Shown here in pieces: positions 1 through 14,692 of a stretch of DNA of 64,000 nucleotides (within the stretch, counting starts at the first letter, position 1; each line of letters starts with the position of its first letter). A program made the translations under genes and the position numbers. The notes beneath the pieces were generated by a model. The model was not told the origin of the DNA, did not search any database, and worked only from the letters and a program-made list of their open reading frames with translations. The stretch spans positions 620,001-684,000 of the forward strand of contig NZ_CP016777.1 in NCBI RefSeq assembly GCF_002288225.1. Direction: 5' to 3'. The DNA comes from Candidatus Planktophila dulcis. GTDB lineage: Bacteria; Actinomycetota; Actinomycetes; Nanopelagicales; Nanopelagicaceae.

Positions 1-1092
1 CTAGCAGGCCACCACACCCTTCCTTTGATTGGGGGAGCGACCGGTCTGGTGGGAGATCCCAGCGGTAAGAATGATGAAAGAACCTTGAATACAACTGAGG
101 TTGTTGAGCAATGGGTAAATCGCATGACGAAACAACTCTCGAAGTTTATGGACTTTGAAACAAAACAGAACCCAGCAAAGATGGTCAATAACCTTGACTG
201 GACTGCGCCTATGTCTGCAATCGAATTCTTACGCGATATTGGAAAGCACTTTAGCGTTAATCAAATGCTTAATAAGGATTCAGTTTCAACTCGTCTTGAA
301 AAAGATGGAATCTCGTACACCGAGTTTTCTTATCAAGTCCTGCAATCAATGGATTTCCTCGAGCTCTACCGTAGCTACAACTGCACACTTCAAATTGGTG
401 GTTCAGATCAATGGGGAAATATCACTGCCGGTCTTGACCTCATTCGTCGCGCAGAGGGGGGAAGCGCACACGCTCTTACCGTTCCTCTTCTCACAAAAGC
501 AGATGGTTCTAAATTTGGTAAGACTGCAGGGGGAGCGGTCTGGATTGATCCTGAAATGACATCACCATATGCCTTCTTCCAGTACTGGCTTAACTCTGAT
601 GATAAAGATGTCATCAAGTTCATCAAGGTATTTTCATTTAAATCACGTGCAGAGATTGAAGCGCTGGAAAAAACTCATAACGAAAACCCTGGAGCTCGTG
701 AGGCACATCGCGAACTTGCTCGTGAGTTAACCGCACTTGTGCATTCACCAGAGATTGCGGTCCGTGTTGAAGCTGCAGCACGTGCACTCTTTGGTCAAGG
801 GGATATCAACGAACTTGATGAAGCAACACTTGCATCAGCACTTGCAGAACTTCCACGTACTCAAGTAAAAAGGGGTGAAGAGATTCCTACCTGGGTAGAT
901 CTCTTGGCTGCCACTGGTGTCGTGGACTCGAAATCGGCTGCCCGACGCATCGTTAAAGAAGGTGGCGCATATCTCAATAATGAGAAGATCGAAGGCGAAG
1001 ATTTCCGCCTCGAAAAATCGCACTTTTTATGCGGTAAATATGCAGTTTTGAGAAAAGGCAAGAGGGACCTGGCTGCCGTAGAGCTGATCTAG
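1..1092 (+). CDS. tyrS: Tyrosyl-tRNA synthetase, 5' end cut by window edge
   Basis: Cytosolic enzyme that charges tRNA-Tyr with tyrosine. The reading frame is open from base 1 without a start, so the N-terminus, including the HIGH-type ATP-binding motif, lies outside the window. Visible are GGATGLVGDPSGK at the start, the tRNA/tyrosine-site stretch QIGGSDQWGNI, the KMSKS-equivalent KFGKT, and a C-terminal S4-type RNA-binding region (TWVDLLAATGVVDSKSAARR to the end). The TTG at 25 is an internal codon, not a start. A strong hairpin terminator follows and separates it from the rRNA operon. In M. tuberculosis tyrS also lies upstream of the TPR/tlyA/nadK/recN block. Confidence 0.97.
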   Translation, partial: LAGHHTLPLIGGATGLVGDPSGKNDERTLNTTEVVEQWVNRMTKQLSKFMDFETKQNPAKMVNNLDWTAPMSAIEFLRDIGKHFSVNQMLNKDSVSTRLEKDGISYTEFSYQVLQSMDFLELYRSYNCTLQIGGSDQWGNITAGLDLIRRAEGGSAHALTVPLLTKADGSKFGKTAGGAVWIDPEMTSPYAFFQYWLNSDDKDVIKFIKVFSFKSRAEIEALEKTHNENPGAREAHRELARELTALVHSPEIAVRVEAAARALFGQGDINELDEATLASALAELPRTQVKRGEEIPTWVDLLAATGVVDSKSAARRIVKEGGAYLNNEKIEGEDFRLEKSHFLCGKYAVLRKGKRDLAAVELI

Positions 1093-1109
1093 CTATCTGT
1101 CTTTTCCCG

Positions 1110-1148
1110 AAAACCCCCACTTTTTACGCATAAAAGTGGGGTTTTTTC
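1110..1148 (+). terminator. Rho-independent terminator after tyrS
   Basis: An A-rich left arm with CCCCAC and CTTTTTA pairs with TAAAAGTGGGG followed by a T-run, about 18 nt after the tyrS stop. The loop is roughly ACGCA. It should insulate the rRNA operon from tyrS transcription. Confidence 0.9.
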
Positions 1149-1197
1149 TCATTTAGCCCTATTTGATGGCCTAGGTGGGGGCTCTAAATAGTCCGAT

Positions 1198-1226
1198 TTG
1201 ACCTGTATGGGGCGGGCACCTATAGT
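1198..1226 (+). promoter_or_regulatory. Main promoter of the rRNA operon
   Basis: TTGACC at 1198-1203 and TATAGT at 1221-1226 are separated by exactly 17 nt, a close match to a housekeeping sigma-70-type promoter. Transcription would begin near 1233, giving a leader of about 345 nt before 16S. No equally good second promoter was seen. Confidence 0.8.
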
Positions 1227-1232
1227 TACGCT

Positions 1233-1576
1233 CCTTGCTGTGGAACGCACACTTTGGTGGTCGTACAGCATTACCTCCTAAATTAAGGCCATTACCGCCG
1301 TTTTGACGTGCGCGTAGCCATGGACTAGATTTGGTGGTTCAGCCCTGAAAAGCCGGAGAAATTCAGCGAAGCAGTGCGCATCCGTACCTTGAGAACTCAA
1401 CAGCGTGCCATAAGTCAATGCCAGAGAATGGTGTTAATTCGCCATTCTCTAAATAAATACTTCAATGAAGTATGTACCAGACACTATTTATATCGTCTGG
1501 AAATATTCGTTGATTTCCTTTGGTAAAGACAAAATAAACGACAGTTTGTTTGTCTCGTAAGCCATGAAGAAAACTT
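1233..1576 (+). other. rRNA operon leader with 5' arm of the 16S processing stem
   Basis: This non-coding stretch is the transcribed leader of the rRNA operon. TAAGTCAATGC at 1411-1421 is complementary to GCATTGACTTA at 3154-3164 in the spacer after 16S, so the two arms would bring the ends of pre-16S together for RNase III. Just before it, CTTGAGAACTCAACAGCGTG (1389-1408) resembles the conserved leader element seen before actinobacterial 16S genes. A local hairpin, CAGAGAATGG...CCATTCTCT, lies at about 1422-1450. No gene was seen here. Confidence 0.7.
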
Positions 1577-6473
<4,897 letters not shown>

Positions 6474-6595
6474 CAAAGTTGCTACGCGTCCACTGTGTGG
6501 TTCTCGAGATACGGTCGAGAACCACGAATAAGTAGATCAAATTAATTTTTGATCAGACTTACTTTTCGTAGGTTCATGCCAAAAACTCAATAGCG
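6474..6595 (+). other. 23S-5S spacer with 3' arm of the 23S processing stem
   Basis: GCTACGCGTCCACTGTGTGG plus TTCTC at 6481-6505 is the reverse complement of 3351-3374 with about two mismatches, forming a long stem that closes pre-23S for RNase III. A second hairpin, GGTTCTCGAG...CTCGAGAACC, overlaps it at 6499-6523. No gene was seen. Confidence 0.8.
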
Positions 6596-6713
6596 TTTCG
6601 GCGACCATAGCGAGAGGGAAACACCCGGTCCCATTCCGAACCCGGAAGTTAAGCCTCTCAGCGTCGATGGTACTGCACGGGTGACCTTGTGGGAGAGTAG
6701 AACGTCGCCGGAC
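6596..6713 (+). rRNA. rrf: 5S ribosomal RNA
   Basis: About 118 nt. TTCGGCGACCATAGCG at the 5' end pairs with CGTCGCCGGAC at the 3' end, and the internal CCCATTCCGAACCCGGAAGT and GGGAGAGTAG segments are typical of 5S. It is the last gene of the operon. Confidence 0.96.
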
Positions 6714-6721
6714 TTCTTTTA

Positions 6722-6757
6722 TAAAAAGGGGCGCTTATTTATAGGCGCCCCTTTTTT
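6722..6757 (+). terminator. Rho-independent terminator of the rRNA operon
   Basis: AAAAAGGGGCGC and GGCGCCCCTTTTTT form a strong stem with a short A/T loop ending in a T-run, 9 nt after 5S. Confidence 0.93.
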
Positions 6758-6832
6758 ATTTCTCAACCAATTCTTTTCGGTTCTTTGAGAAAAATAGAAG
6801 TTAAACTTAACAAGTAAATATTGGAGATAGCA

Positions 6833-7783
6833 ATGGAAGAGCGTCCACGTAATAGTGATCGACCAGCGCGCCCATCGAGCGGCCGTCCTTCATCGCGTCC
6901 GTCTTCATCTTCATCAGGGCGTCCGTCATCGGGCAGGCCCTCATCACGTCCAAGCTCTGAGCGTCCATCATCTGCTCGTCCACAATCTCGTGAAGAACGT
7001 CCTGCTCGCGGAGGTCGCTCAGACCGTGCCGGTGCAACCCGTCAAGTCTCCCAAGGTCGTGAAGTCAGTGATCCACGCGGGTTTCGCCCCGCCCCACAAG
7101 AGCGCGATCAATCACGTATACGTCCACGTATCTTTGAGCCAGATATTCCTGAAGATGTCACAGGTGAAGAGCTGGAAAAGAGTGTTCGCGCAGAGCTATT
7201 AAGTTTGTCTGCTGAAAATGCAAAGGTAGTTGCGCGCCATATGGTCTGCGTCAATCTCTATATGGATGTTGATCCTGAGCTCTCTCATAAGCATGCAGTT
7301 GCAGCAGCTCACCATGCAGGTCGTCTTGCAGTAGTACGAGAAACAGCAGGCTATGCCGCTTATCGCGCAGGCCATTATGAAATCGCACTGAAAGAACTGC
7401 GCGCATCAAATCGAATTTCGGGTGATGTGTCGATGTGGCCGGTGATGGCAGATTGCGAACGCGGTCTCGGTAACCCCCTAAAAGCCCTGAATTTGGCTGG
7501 TTCTGATGAGGTCAAGCGACTTGCAAAGCCTGAAGAGATTGAGATGCGCATCGTTGCATCGGGTGCTCGTCGCGACCTCGGTGAATTCGATGCAGCAGTT
7601 GTGACGTTGCAATGCAGAGAACTCAAGAATGAGAATGAAGAGTGGGCTCTTCGTCTTCGCTATGCCTATGCAGATGCCCTCGATGCTGCAGGGCGCAAGG
7701 ATGAGGCGCGCGAGTGGTTTGGTAAGTGCGCAGACCTTGATCCCGATGAACTCACTGATGCTCTTGAGCGCTCACAGAGCTAA
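6833..7783 (+). CDS. TPR-like protein with a low-complexity Arg/Ser/Pro N-terminus
   Basis: 316 residues. ATG 6833 was chosen because GGAG at 6822-6825 is well spaced; a TTG at 6821 overlaps that site. Residues 1 to about 95 are disordered, with repeated R-P-S-S units, then RGGRSDRAG and RIRPRIFEP. Residues from about 105 to the end are helical, with TPR-like pairs (AAHHAGRLAVVRETAGYAAY, HYEIALKELRAS, EFDAAVVTL, DALDAAGRKDEAREWF) and no enzyme motifs. Its place between tyrS and tlyA matches the conserved TPR protein Rv1691 of M. tuberculosis. Function is unknown; a scaffold or RNA/ribosome-associated role is only a guess from the Arg-rich tail and neighbours. Confidence 0.85.
   Translation: MEERPRNSDRPARPSSGRPSSRPSSSSSGRPSSGRPSSRPSSERPSSARPQSREERPARGGRSDRAGATRQVSQGREVSDPRGFRPAPQERDQSRIRPRIFEPDIPEDVTGEELEKSVRAELLSLSAENAKVVARHMVCVNLYMDVDPELSHKHAVAAAHHAGRLAVVRETAGYAAYRAGHYEIALKELRASNRISGDVSMWPVMADCERGLGNPLKALNLAGSDEVKRLAKPEEIEMRIVASGARRDLGEFDAAVVTLQCRELKNENEEWALRLRYAYADALDAAGRKDEAREWFGKCADLDPDELTDALERSQS
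6868..6985 (+). repeat. Low-complexity tandem repeat coding for RPSS units
   Basis: Imperfect direct repeats of CGTCC(T/A)TCATC/G type encode R-P-S-S or G-R-P-S-S about eight times within the TPR protein gene. Such arrays can change length by slippage. Confidence 0.7.
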
Positions 7784-7870
7784 AGAGATATCCACACACT
7801 TCTCGTTTTAGTATCACTGTCCAGCTTTTCTACATCATGATCGTCCCTTCCTAAATAGAGGGGTTGATGC

Positions 7871-8224
7871 ATGGCTGTTACAAAGAAAGTTGCAAAGGGC
7901 AAGCTTGAGTTAGAGGAAGAGATTGATTACTCACTCAATGATTTATTGCTTAGGGGCAGAGTTTCAGCCCCGGCAACAACGAAGGAGTTACCCAGCGGAG
8001 ATAAAGTTGTTGAATTTCGTTTGATCGTCACACGAACTGAGCGAGAAGGAGTGGACACTCTCGATATCGCTGCCTGGAGCGCGAAGATGAGAAAGATTGC
8101 CTTGAGTCTTGAAGGCGATGAATGGGTGGAGATTTCAGGCTCAATTCATCGACGTTTCTGGCAGAGCCCTGGGGGAGTTGCAAGCAGGTGGCAGATTGAG
8201 GCTGCTGAGATTCTCCGCCTCTAG
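7871..8224 (+). CDS. Short SSB-like OB-fold protein
   Basis: 117 residues, shorter than a housekeeping SSB of about 160-180 and without the acidic C-terminal DDDIPF-type tip. The pattern VSAPATTKELPSGDKVVEFRL, DTLDIAAWSAKMRKIALSL and EISGSIHRRFWQ follows the beta-barrel layout of the single-stranded-DNA-binding family. Actinobacteria often carry such a second, tail-less SSB-like protein. A role in binding ssDNA or RNA is inferred from the fold only. It stands between the TPR gene and the small helical genes upstream of tlyA. The ATG at 7871 has no strong Shine-Dalgarno sequence (GGGG at 7860-7863 is close). Confidence 0.75.
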   Translation: MAVTKKVAKGKLELEEEIDYSLNDLLLRGRVSAPATTKELPSGDKVVEFRLIVTRTEREGVDTLDIAAWSAKMRKIALSLEGDEWVEISGSIHRRFWQSPGGVASRWQIEAAEILRL

Positions 8225-8250
8225 TCACACGGAGTCGATACTCTAGCCTC

Positions 8251-8571
8251 ATGGCAAAGTCACCCGTCACCGAGATCTTCTCCACTTTGAAGACCTATGC
8301 GCAGAAACTCTCAGACGGTGAGCGCACTCCAGCCGAGATTGCATCAGCGCTCAATGATTGGGCACATGAGAGCGCGGACTCGGTGCGAGCAAAGATTCAC
8401 GAAGAAGTTGAAGCAGCTGTTCTGAAGATGGGATTTGTAAAGCGCGAAGAGTTTGACGCCCTTGCAAAGCAAGTTGCAGCGCTGAAGAAGAATCCGGCGA
8501 AGAAATCGGCTAAGAAAGCACCGACAAAGAAGATTGCTAAGAAAGCACCGACAAAGAAGGCAGGCAAGTGA
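8251..8571 (+). CDS. Small coiled-coil protein (UbiK/BMFP-like) with Lys-rich tail
   Basis: 106 residues, no signal peptide. An N-terminal helix (PVTEIFSTLKTYAQKLSDG) is followed by AAVLKMGFVKREEFDALAKQ, whose last part closely resembles the V-T-R-E-E-F-D coiled-coil signature of the UbiK/BMFP (DUF526) family. The C-terminus (residues about 86-106) is a KKAPTKK-type lysine repeat like histone-like tails. Its stop overlaps the start of the next small gene (TGATG), so the two are translationally coupled. Function is unknown; the family resemblance is by eye. Confidence 0.7.
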   Translation: MAKSPVTEIFSTLKTYAQKLSDGERTPAEIASALNDWAHESADSVRAKIHEEVEAAVLKMGFVKREEFDALAKQVAALKKNPAKKSAKKAPTKKIAKKAPTKKAGK

Positions 8572-8720
8572 TGAGTGAAGAGCAAGAAGTAGACCTTGTC
8601 CAAGAAGTTCGCAATGAGTTGGAGGAGATTGATGCAAGTGATCTCTCCGAGCACTCAGCACGCTTTGAAGCGCTCCATGAGAAGCTACAAGAATCACTCA
8701 AGTCAATCGATAATCTCTAG
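8571..8720 (+). CDS. 49-residue acidic helical protein
   Basis: A small frame starting ATG 8571 (overlapping the previous stop) and ending TAG 8718-8720: MSEEQEVDLVQEVRNELEEI at the N-terminus and LHEKLQESLKSIDNL at the C-terminus. It is acidic, probably one or two helices, without cysteines or membrane segments. A short conserved protein in the same place, immediately before tlyA, exists in other Actinobacteria (Rv1693 in M. tuberculosis), which supports it being real. Function is unknown. Its acidic charge and coupling to the Lys-tailed neighbour make a complex possible, but this is inference. Confidence 0.7.
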   Translation: MSEEQEVDLVQEVRNELEEIDASDLSEHSARFEALHEKLQESLKSIDNL

Positions 8721-8729
8721 AAGATAGCT

Positions 8730-9518
8730 ATGAAGACACGTCTGGATGCTGAACTCGTACGCCGTGAACTCGCGCGTTCGCGTGAGCATGCAGCAGATCT
8801 GATTGAGTCTCGTTCTGTTCTTGTCAGTGGAATCCCTGCAACAAAGCCAGCGACGCAGGTTGATGCAGAAACGTCGATCACCATTCAAGGAGATCGCGAT
8901 GACTTCGTCTCTCGAGGAGGACATAAGTTAGCGGGAGCCCTCGATGCCTTCGTAGGCGTTGCAGTAGAGGCAAAGACATGTCTTGATGCAGGTGCATCTA
9001 CTGGAGGATTTACCGATGTTTTATTGCGCCGCGGTGCATCACTGGTTGTTGCAGTCGATGTGGGTTATGGCCAATTGGCTTGGGAGCTTCGGCAAGATCC
9101 CCGCGTGAAGATTCTCGATCGCACCAATATTCGCCACCTGACAGGTGAACAAGTGGGTGAAGATATCGATCTTGTCGTTGCAGATCTCTCATTTATCTCA
9201 CTCTCACTTGTTCTTCCAGCACTTGCTGCGGTCTCAAAGCCCGATGCTGATTTTGTCTTGATGGTCAAACCGCAATTTGAAGTGGGACGTGAGAAGTTAG
9301 GCGCTGGGGGAGTTGTTCGCGATCCAGCACTTCGTCGCGCAGCAGTTCTCGATGTTGCAGAGTCAGCTTATGACGTGGGTCTTGGCACGATGGGTATTGC
9401 TGCAAGCCCACTACCGGGGCCTGCAGGAAATGTTGAATACTTCTTATGGCTTCGACGTGGAGCACCTGCTATTAATGAAAGTGAACTCGATACTGCGATT
9501 GCGATGGGACCTGCATAA
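8730..9518 (+). CDS. tlyA: 16S/23S rRNA 2'-O-methyltransferase TlyA
   Basis: 262 residues. Residues 1 to about 60 form an S4 RNA-binding domain (TRLDAELVRRELARSREHA). The FtsJ-like Rossmann methyltransferase follows, with SRGGHKL at 61-67, the SAM-binding CLDAGASTGGFTDVLL at 84-99, VVADLSFISL and LMVKPQFEVG. In mycobacteria TlyA methylates C1409 of 16S and C1920 of 23S rRNA, which is required for capreomycin sensitivity. It overlaps nadK by one base (TAATG) and heads the tlyA-nadK-recN operon, the usual actinobacterial order. Confidence 0.95.
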   Translation: MKTRLDAELVRRELARSREHAADLIESRSVLVSGIPATKPATQVDAETSITIQGDRDDFVSRGGHKLAGALDAFVGVAVEAKTCLDAGASTGGFTDVLLRRGASLVVAVDVGYGQLAWELRQDPRVKILDRTNIRHLTGEQVGEDIDLVVADLSFISLSLVLPALAAVSKPDADFVLMVKPQFEVGREKLGAGGVVRDPALRRAAVLDVAESAYDVGLGTMGIAASPLPGPAGNVEYFLWLRRGAPAINESELDTAIAMGPA

Positions 9519-10375
9519 TGACTATTCGTAGCGCAGCACTTGTTATCAGTCCATCACGAGCAGAAGCGATTGCGGCTGCAAAAGAGCTTGCACCACTTCT
9601 CTACTCAGCAGGTTTCTCCCTCTACACAATCTCAGATGTTTCGATCGAAGGCATCAAGAAGGTTGCGCCAGCTGATTTACCGGACATTGAAATCGCAGTT
9701 GTTCTAGGTGGCGATGGCACGATCTTGCGAGCTGCTGAGATTACGTTAAAGCGCAATGTCCCACTTCTTGGAATCAATATGGGCCATGTGGGATTTATGG
9801 CAGAGGTCAATCGCCCAACTATTGCGGCCATTGCTGAGAGCATCATTGCAAAGAGTTACGTCTCGGAAGATCGCATGATTCTGCGCTTTGCAGTTGAGCG
9901 CGCAGGAGAAGAGATTGGTACTGGTTGGGCGCTCAATGAAGTCACCGTTGAACGCGATGGCACAACGATGGTTGAGCTCTTCGTTGAAATTGATAACAGA
10001 CCACTCTCTCACTGGGGCTGTGACGGCCTTATCTGTTCAACTCCCACAGGTTCTACCGCCTATGCATTCAGCGCAGGAGGCCCAGTTCTTTGGCCTGAAG
10101 TAGATGCTCTCGTTCTCCTTCCCATCTCAGCCCATGCACTCTTTTCCCGTCCTATGGTGGTCTCTCCTAAATCCGAAATCGTTGTCACGATTGAATCATC
10201 GGATGCTCTCTTATCAGCTGATGCTCTGCGAAAGATTCCACTGCATGCAGGTGATCGTGTATTTATCACTCGCGATGATCAGACAATCAAACTCTCGCAT
10301 GTCTCAAAGACTCTCTTCACAGATAGATTGGTAGCAAAGTTCAAACTTCCCGTTGAAGGTTGGCGCGGTGAGTGA
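9518..10375 (+). CDS. nadK: NAD kinase
   Basis: 285 residues. Phosphorylates NAD to NADP using ATP or polyphosphate in the cytosol. The diagnostic GGDGT is at residues 64-68, followed by NMGHVGFMAE, the substrate-binding GCDGLICSTPTGSTAYAFSA, and GGP. Length matches the family. The ATG overlaps the tlyA stop, and the gene overlaps recN by 8 nt. Confidence 0.97.
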   Translation: MTIRSAALVISPSRAEAIAAAKELAPLLYSAGFSLYTISDVSIEGIKKVAPADLPDIEIAVVLGGDGTILRAAEITLKRNVPLLGINMGHVGFMAEVNRPTIAAIAESIIAKSYVSEDRMILRFAVERAGEEIGTGWALNEVTVERDGTTMVELFVEIDNRPLSHWGCDGLICSTPTGSTAYAFSAGGPVLWPEVDALVLLPISAHALFSRPMVVSPKSEIVVTIESSDALLSADALRKIPLHAGDRVFITRDDQTIKLSHVSKTLFTDRLVAKFKLPVEGWRGE

Positions 10376-12089
10376 ACGTTCTTATCTAGAAGAGATCTCC
10401 ATACGAAATCTCGGAATCATTGAGCAATCAGAGCTTGAGTTGGGCCGTGGCCTTAATGTCTTGACCGGTGAAACCGGTGCTGGAAAGACGATGATTCTTA
10501 CAGCATTAAGCCTTGTCCTTGGTGGCAAGAGCGATAGTTCACTTGTTAGACATGGCTCTGAACGTCTTGTTGCAACTGCACAATTTTCAGTGACTTCTGA
10601 TTCCAAAGAACAATTGGATGAGATCGGTGCAGAAGTTGATGGTTCATCGCTCATCGTCACTCGCACAGTCAATAGCGATGGAAAGAGCAAAGCATCATGC
10701 GGGGGAGTCACAGTTCCTGCTGGAACACTCGCTGATGTCACAGAACCGCTGATTGAAATTCATGGTCAGTCTGCGAACTCACAAATTGTGAAACCTGCTC
10801 GCCAGCGAGAATTGCTCGATCGCTTTGGTGGTTCCTCCATTTCAACAACATTGAAGTCATATCAAGATATCTATGGTCAATACTTAGAACTCAAAGATCG
10901 CATCAAAGCGATGAAGGCATCTGCCAATAAGCGAGATGGCGAGATTGCAGAGTTGGAAGAGTTTCTCGCAGCTTGGGCAAAGCTCAAGGCTGTTCGCAAT
11001 GAGGCATCGACCGTTGAAGATGACATAAAGCGACTTTCCAGCGTTGAAGATCTTCGTATTGCATCCAGTGGAGCACTCGGTGCACTTGATTCGGAGGAAT
11101 CAGGTGCGCTCACACTTCTTCACTCGGCCCGTCGCTTCTTAGATGCTGCAAAGGGTAAGGATTCACGCCTTGAGGAGATTGCAGAGCGTGTGGCCGAATC
11201 TCTCTTTATTCTCGATGATGCATCCTCTGATTTAGCATCCTATGCAACAGGGTTAGAGGCAGATCCTGAAAAGCTCGATCATCTGCAAAGTCGCAAGGCT
11301 GAACTTGTTCTCTTCATTAAGCGATGGGGTGGTGCTGGCTCTGCCGATGATGAATTGGTATCACTTGCCGCAAAAGCTAAGAGTGGAAAAGAATCAATCG
11401 CCGATCTTAGAGGTGGCGATGAACGTATTGCAGAGCTTGAAAAAGAACTAGCTCAGGTGAAGATGTTATTGCTTGGTGCGGCGCAGAGTTTGAGCGCTGC
11501 GCGTTTCAGTGCTGCTACATCACTTTCCACATCTGTGACTACAGAGATTCAAGCACTTGCTATGCCACACACGAAGTTCTTCGTTGAAGTAACTTCGCCA
11601 GATTACGCATCTGCGCTTAAAGAGAGTGACTTCACCCAGCTAGGTTGTGATGAGATAGCGATGCAGATTCAAGGGCAGATGGATGGACCAAAGATTGGAC
11701 TTGGTAAGGGTGCAAGCGGTGGCGAGATGTCGCGCATCATGTTGGGCCTTGAAGTAGTGATCGCAAAATCACATCCTGTTGGAACATATATCTTTGATGA
11801 AGTCGATGCTGGTGTGGGCGGCAAGGCTGCTATTGAAGTGGGCAAGCGTCTGCATGCTCTGGCACAAAACGCACAGGTCATTGTCGTGACCCACCTGCCT
11901 CAAGTTGCTGCGTGGGCGGATACGCATTTTGTTGTGAAGAAGAGCAGTGATGGTTCGGTTGTGCAGTCGGGAGTTGCCAAACTTGGACAATCTGAGCGCG
12001 TGGAAGAGATTGCTCGCATGCTTGCAGGGCTTGAGGAGTCATCGAGTGCGCGAGAACACGCGGCCGAGCTTCTAGCGATGCGAGGCTAA
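10368..12089 (+). CDS. recN: DNA repair protein RecN
   Basis: 573 residues. SMC-like ATPase acting at double-strand breaks. The Walker A box GETGAGKT is at residues 34-41, a coiled-coil centre with Glu/Lys/Leu-rich helices covers roughly 160-370, the ABC signature GASGGEMSRIMLGLEVV comes next, then Walker B TYIFDEVDAGVGG and the VTHLPQVAAWAD H-loop. GTG 10368 was chosen because it overlaps the nadK stop and has GAAGG upstream; a TTG at 10353 is in frame but less likely. Third gene of the tlyA-nadK-recN operon. Confidence 0.95.
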   Translation: MSERSYLEEISIRNLGIIEQSELELGRGLNVLTGETGAGKTMILTALSLVLGGKSDSSLVRHGSERLVATAQFSVTSDSKEQLDEIGAEVDGSSLIVTRTVNSDGKSKASCGGVTVPAGTLADVTEPLIEIHGQSANSQIVKPARQRELLDRFGGSSISTTLKSYQDIYGQYLELKDRIKAMKASANKRDGEIAELEEFLAAWAKLKAVRNEASTVEDDIKRLSSVEDLRIASSGALGALDSEESGALTLLHSARRFLDAAKGKDSRLEEIAERVAESLFILDDASSDLASYATGLEADPEKLDHLQSRKAELVLFIKRWGGAGSADDELVSLAAKAKSGKESIADLRGGDERIAELEKELAQVKMLLLGAAQSLSAARFSAATSLSTSVTTEIQALAMPHTKFFVEVTSPDYASALKESDFTQLGCDEIAMQIQGQMDGPKIGLGKGASGGEMSRIMLGLEVVIAKSHPVGTYIFDEVDAGVGGKAAIEVGKRLHALAQNAQVIVVTHLPQVAAWADTHFVVKKSSDGSVVQSGVAKLGQSERVEEIARMLAGLEESSSAREHAAELLAMRG

Positions 12090-12096
12090 GGCCTAA

Positions 12097-13758
<1,662 letters not shown>

Positions 13759-13772
13759 ATTACAGTTGTGCA

Positions 13773-14690
13773 ATGAAGTTCGAGGCGGCGCGTAGTTCAT
13801 ACCTTGATCAATTGCGGATTGAACGCGGCCTTTCTAGTAACTCCATATCTGCCTATGCGAGAGACCTCGGTAAGTTTGAAGAGTTTCTAGGTAATACTCG
13901 CAAGGACTTCGCAAAGCTCATTCCTCAAGATCTCACCGACTTTGAAGTCTCGCTGAAATCGCGTGGCTTGGCACTTTCCAGTAGCAATAGAACCCTGTCG
14001 GCGGTCAAAGGTTTCTATAAGTATGCAAGCCTTGAATTCGATGTAGTAAATCCAACGCTTGAGATCGTCAGCGCAAAGATTGCTCGCAAACTTCCTAAGG
14101 CGTTATCAGTTGATGAGGTAACGAGATTGATTGAATCTGCAAAACGAGAGGGAGATCCGATCTCGCTGCGCGATTTTGCCATTCTGGAACTTCTTTACTC
14201 ATCCGGTGCTCGAGTGAGTGAGATTGTTGGTGTGAACGCCAGTGATATTTCGATATCAAAAACTCCAGATGGTGATGTCACTGTGTTAAAGCTTCGAGGC
14301 AAGGGATCGAAGGAGAGGCTCGTTCCACTGGGTAAATTTGCTGTTTCTGCCCTAGAGGATTACTTCACGCGTACTCGTCCCGCACTTGCTTCCAAGAATT
14401 CGAAGTCAGAAGGTGCGCTCTTTTTGAACTCTCGAGGCAAGCGACTCTCCAGGCAGAGCGCTTGGCAGATTGTTCTCGATGCAGCGGTTGCCACAGGACT
14501 AGAGGGCAGAGTTTCACCTCACGTATTTAGGCACTCCTATGCCACTCACCTTCTTGATGGGGGAGCAGATATACGCGTTGTGCAGGAGTTATTGGGCCAC
14601 TCTTCAGTGACAACAACGCAGATTTATACTCTGATTACCATCGATAAGGTGCGCGAGAGCTATAGCACCGCGCACCCACGTGCGAAGTAG
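13773..14690 (+). CDS. xerD: Tyrosine site-specific recombinase XerD
   Basis: 305 residues. Works with XerC at dif to resolve chromosome dimers, activated by FtsK. An N-terminal SAM-like core-binding domain (residues 1 to about 90) precedes the catalytic domain. Expected catalytic residues are all visible: R147 (SSGARVSEIVG), K177 (RGKGSK), H250 and R253 (HVFRHSYATHLL), H276 (LGHSS) and nucleophile Y285 (TTQIYT). Its place after pyrG matches actinobacterial XerD (Rv1701). A candidate dif lies 13.7 kb downstream. Convergent with the next minus-strand gene, 2 bp apart. Confidence 0.94.
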   Translation: MKFEAARSSYLDQLRIERGLSSNSISAYARDLGKFEEFLGNTRKDFAKLIPQDLTDFEVSLKSRGLALSSSNRTLSAVKGFYKYASLEFDVVNPTLEIVSAKIARKLPKALSVDEVTRLIESAKREGDPISLRDFAILELLYSSGARVSEIVGVNASDISISKTPDGDVTVLKLRGKGSKERLVPLGKFAVSALEDYFTRTRPALASKNSKSEGALFLNSRGKRLSRQSAWQIVLDAAVATGLEGRVSPHVFRHSYATHLLDGGADIRVVQELLGHSSVTTTQIYTLITIDKVRESYSTAHPRAK

Positions 14691-14692
14691 TT

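Noticed and set aside
7784-7870. Replication origin or DnaA-box cluster suggested by TATCCACAC at 7788
   Set aside because: Only a single partial box; gene directions and motif polarity indicate a terminus region instead.
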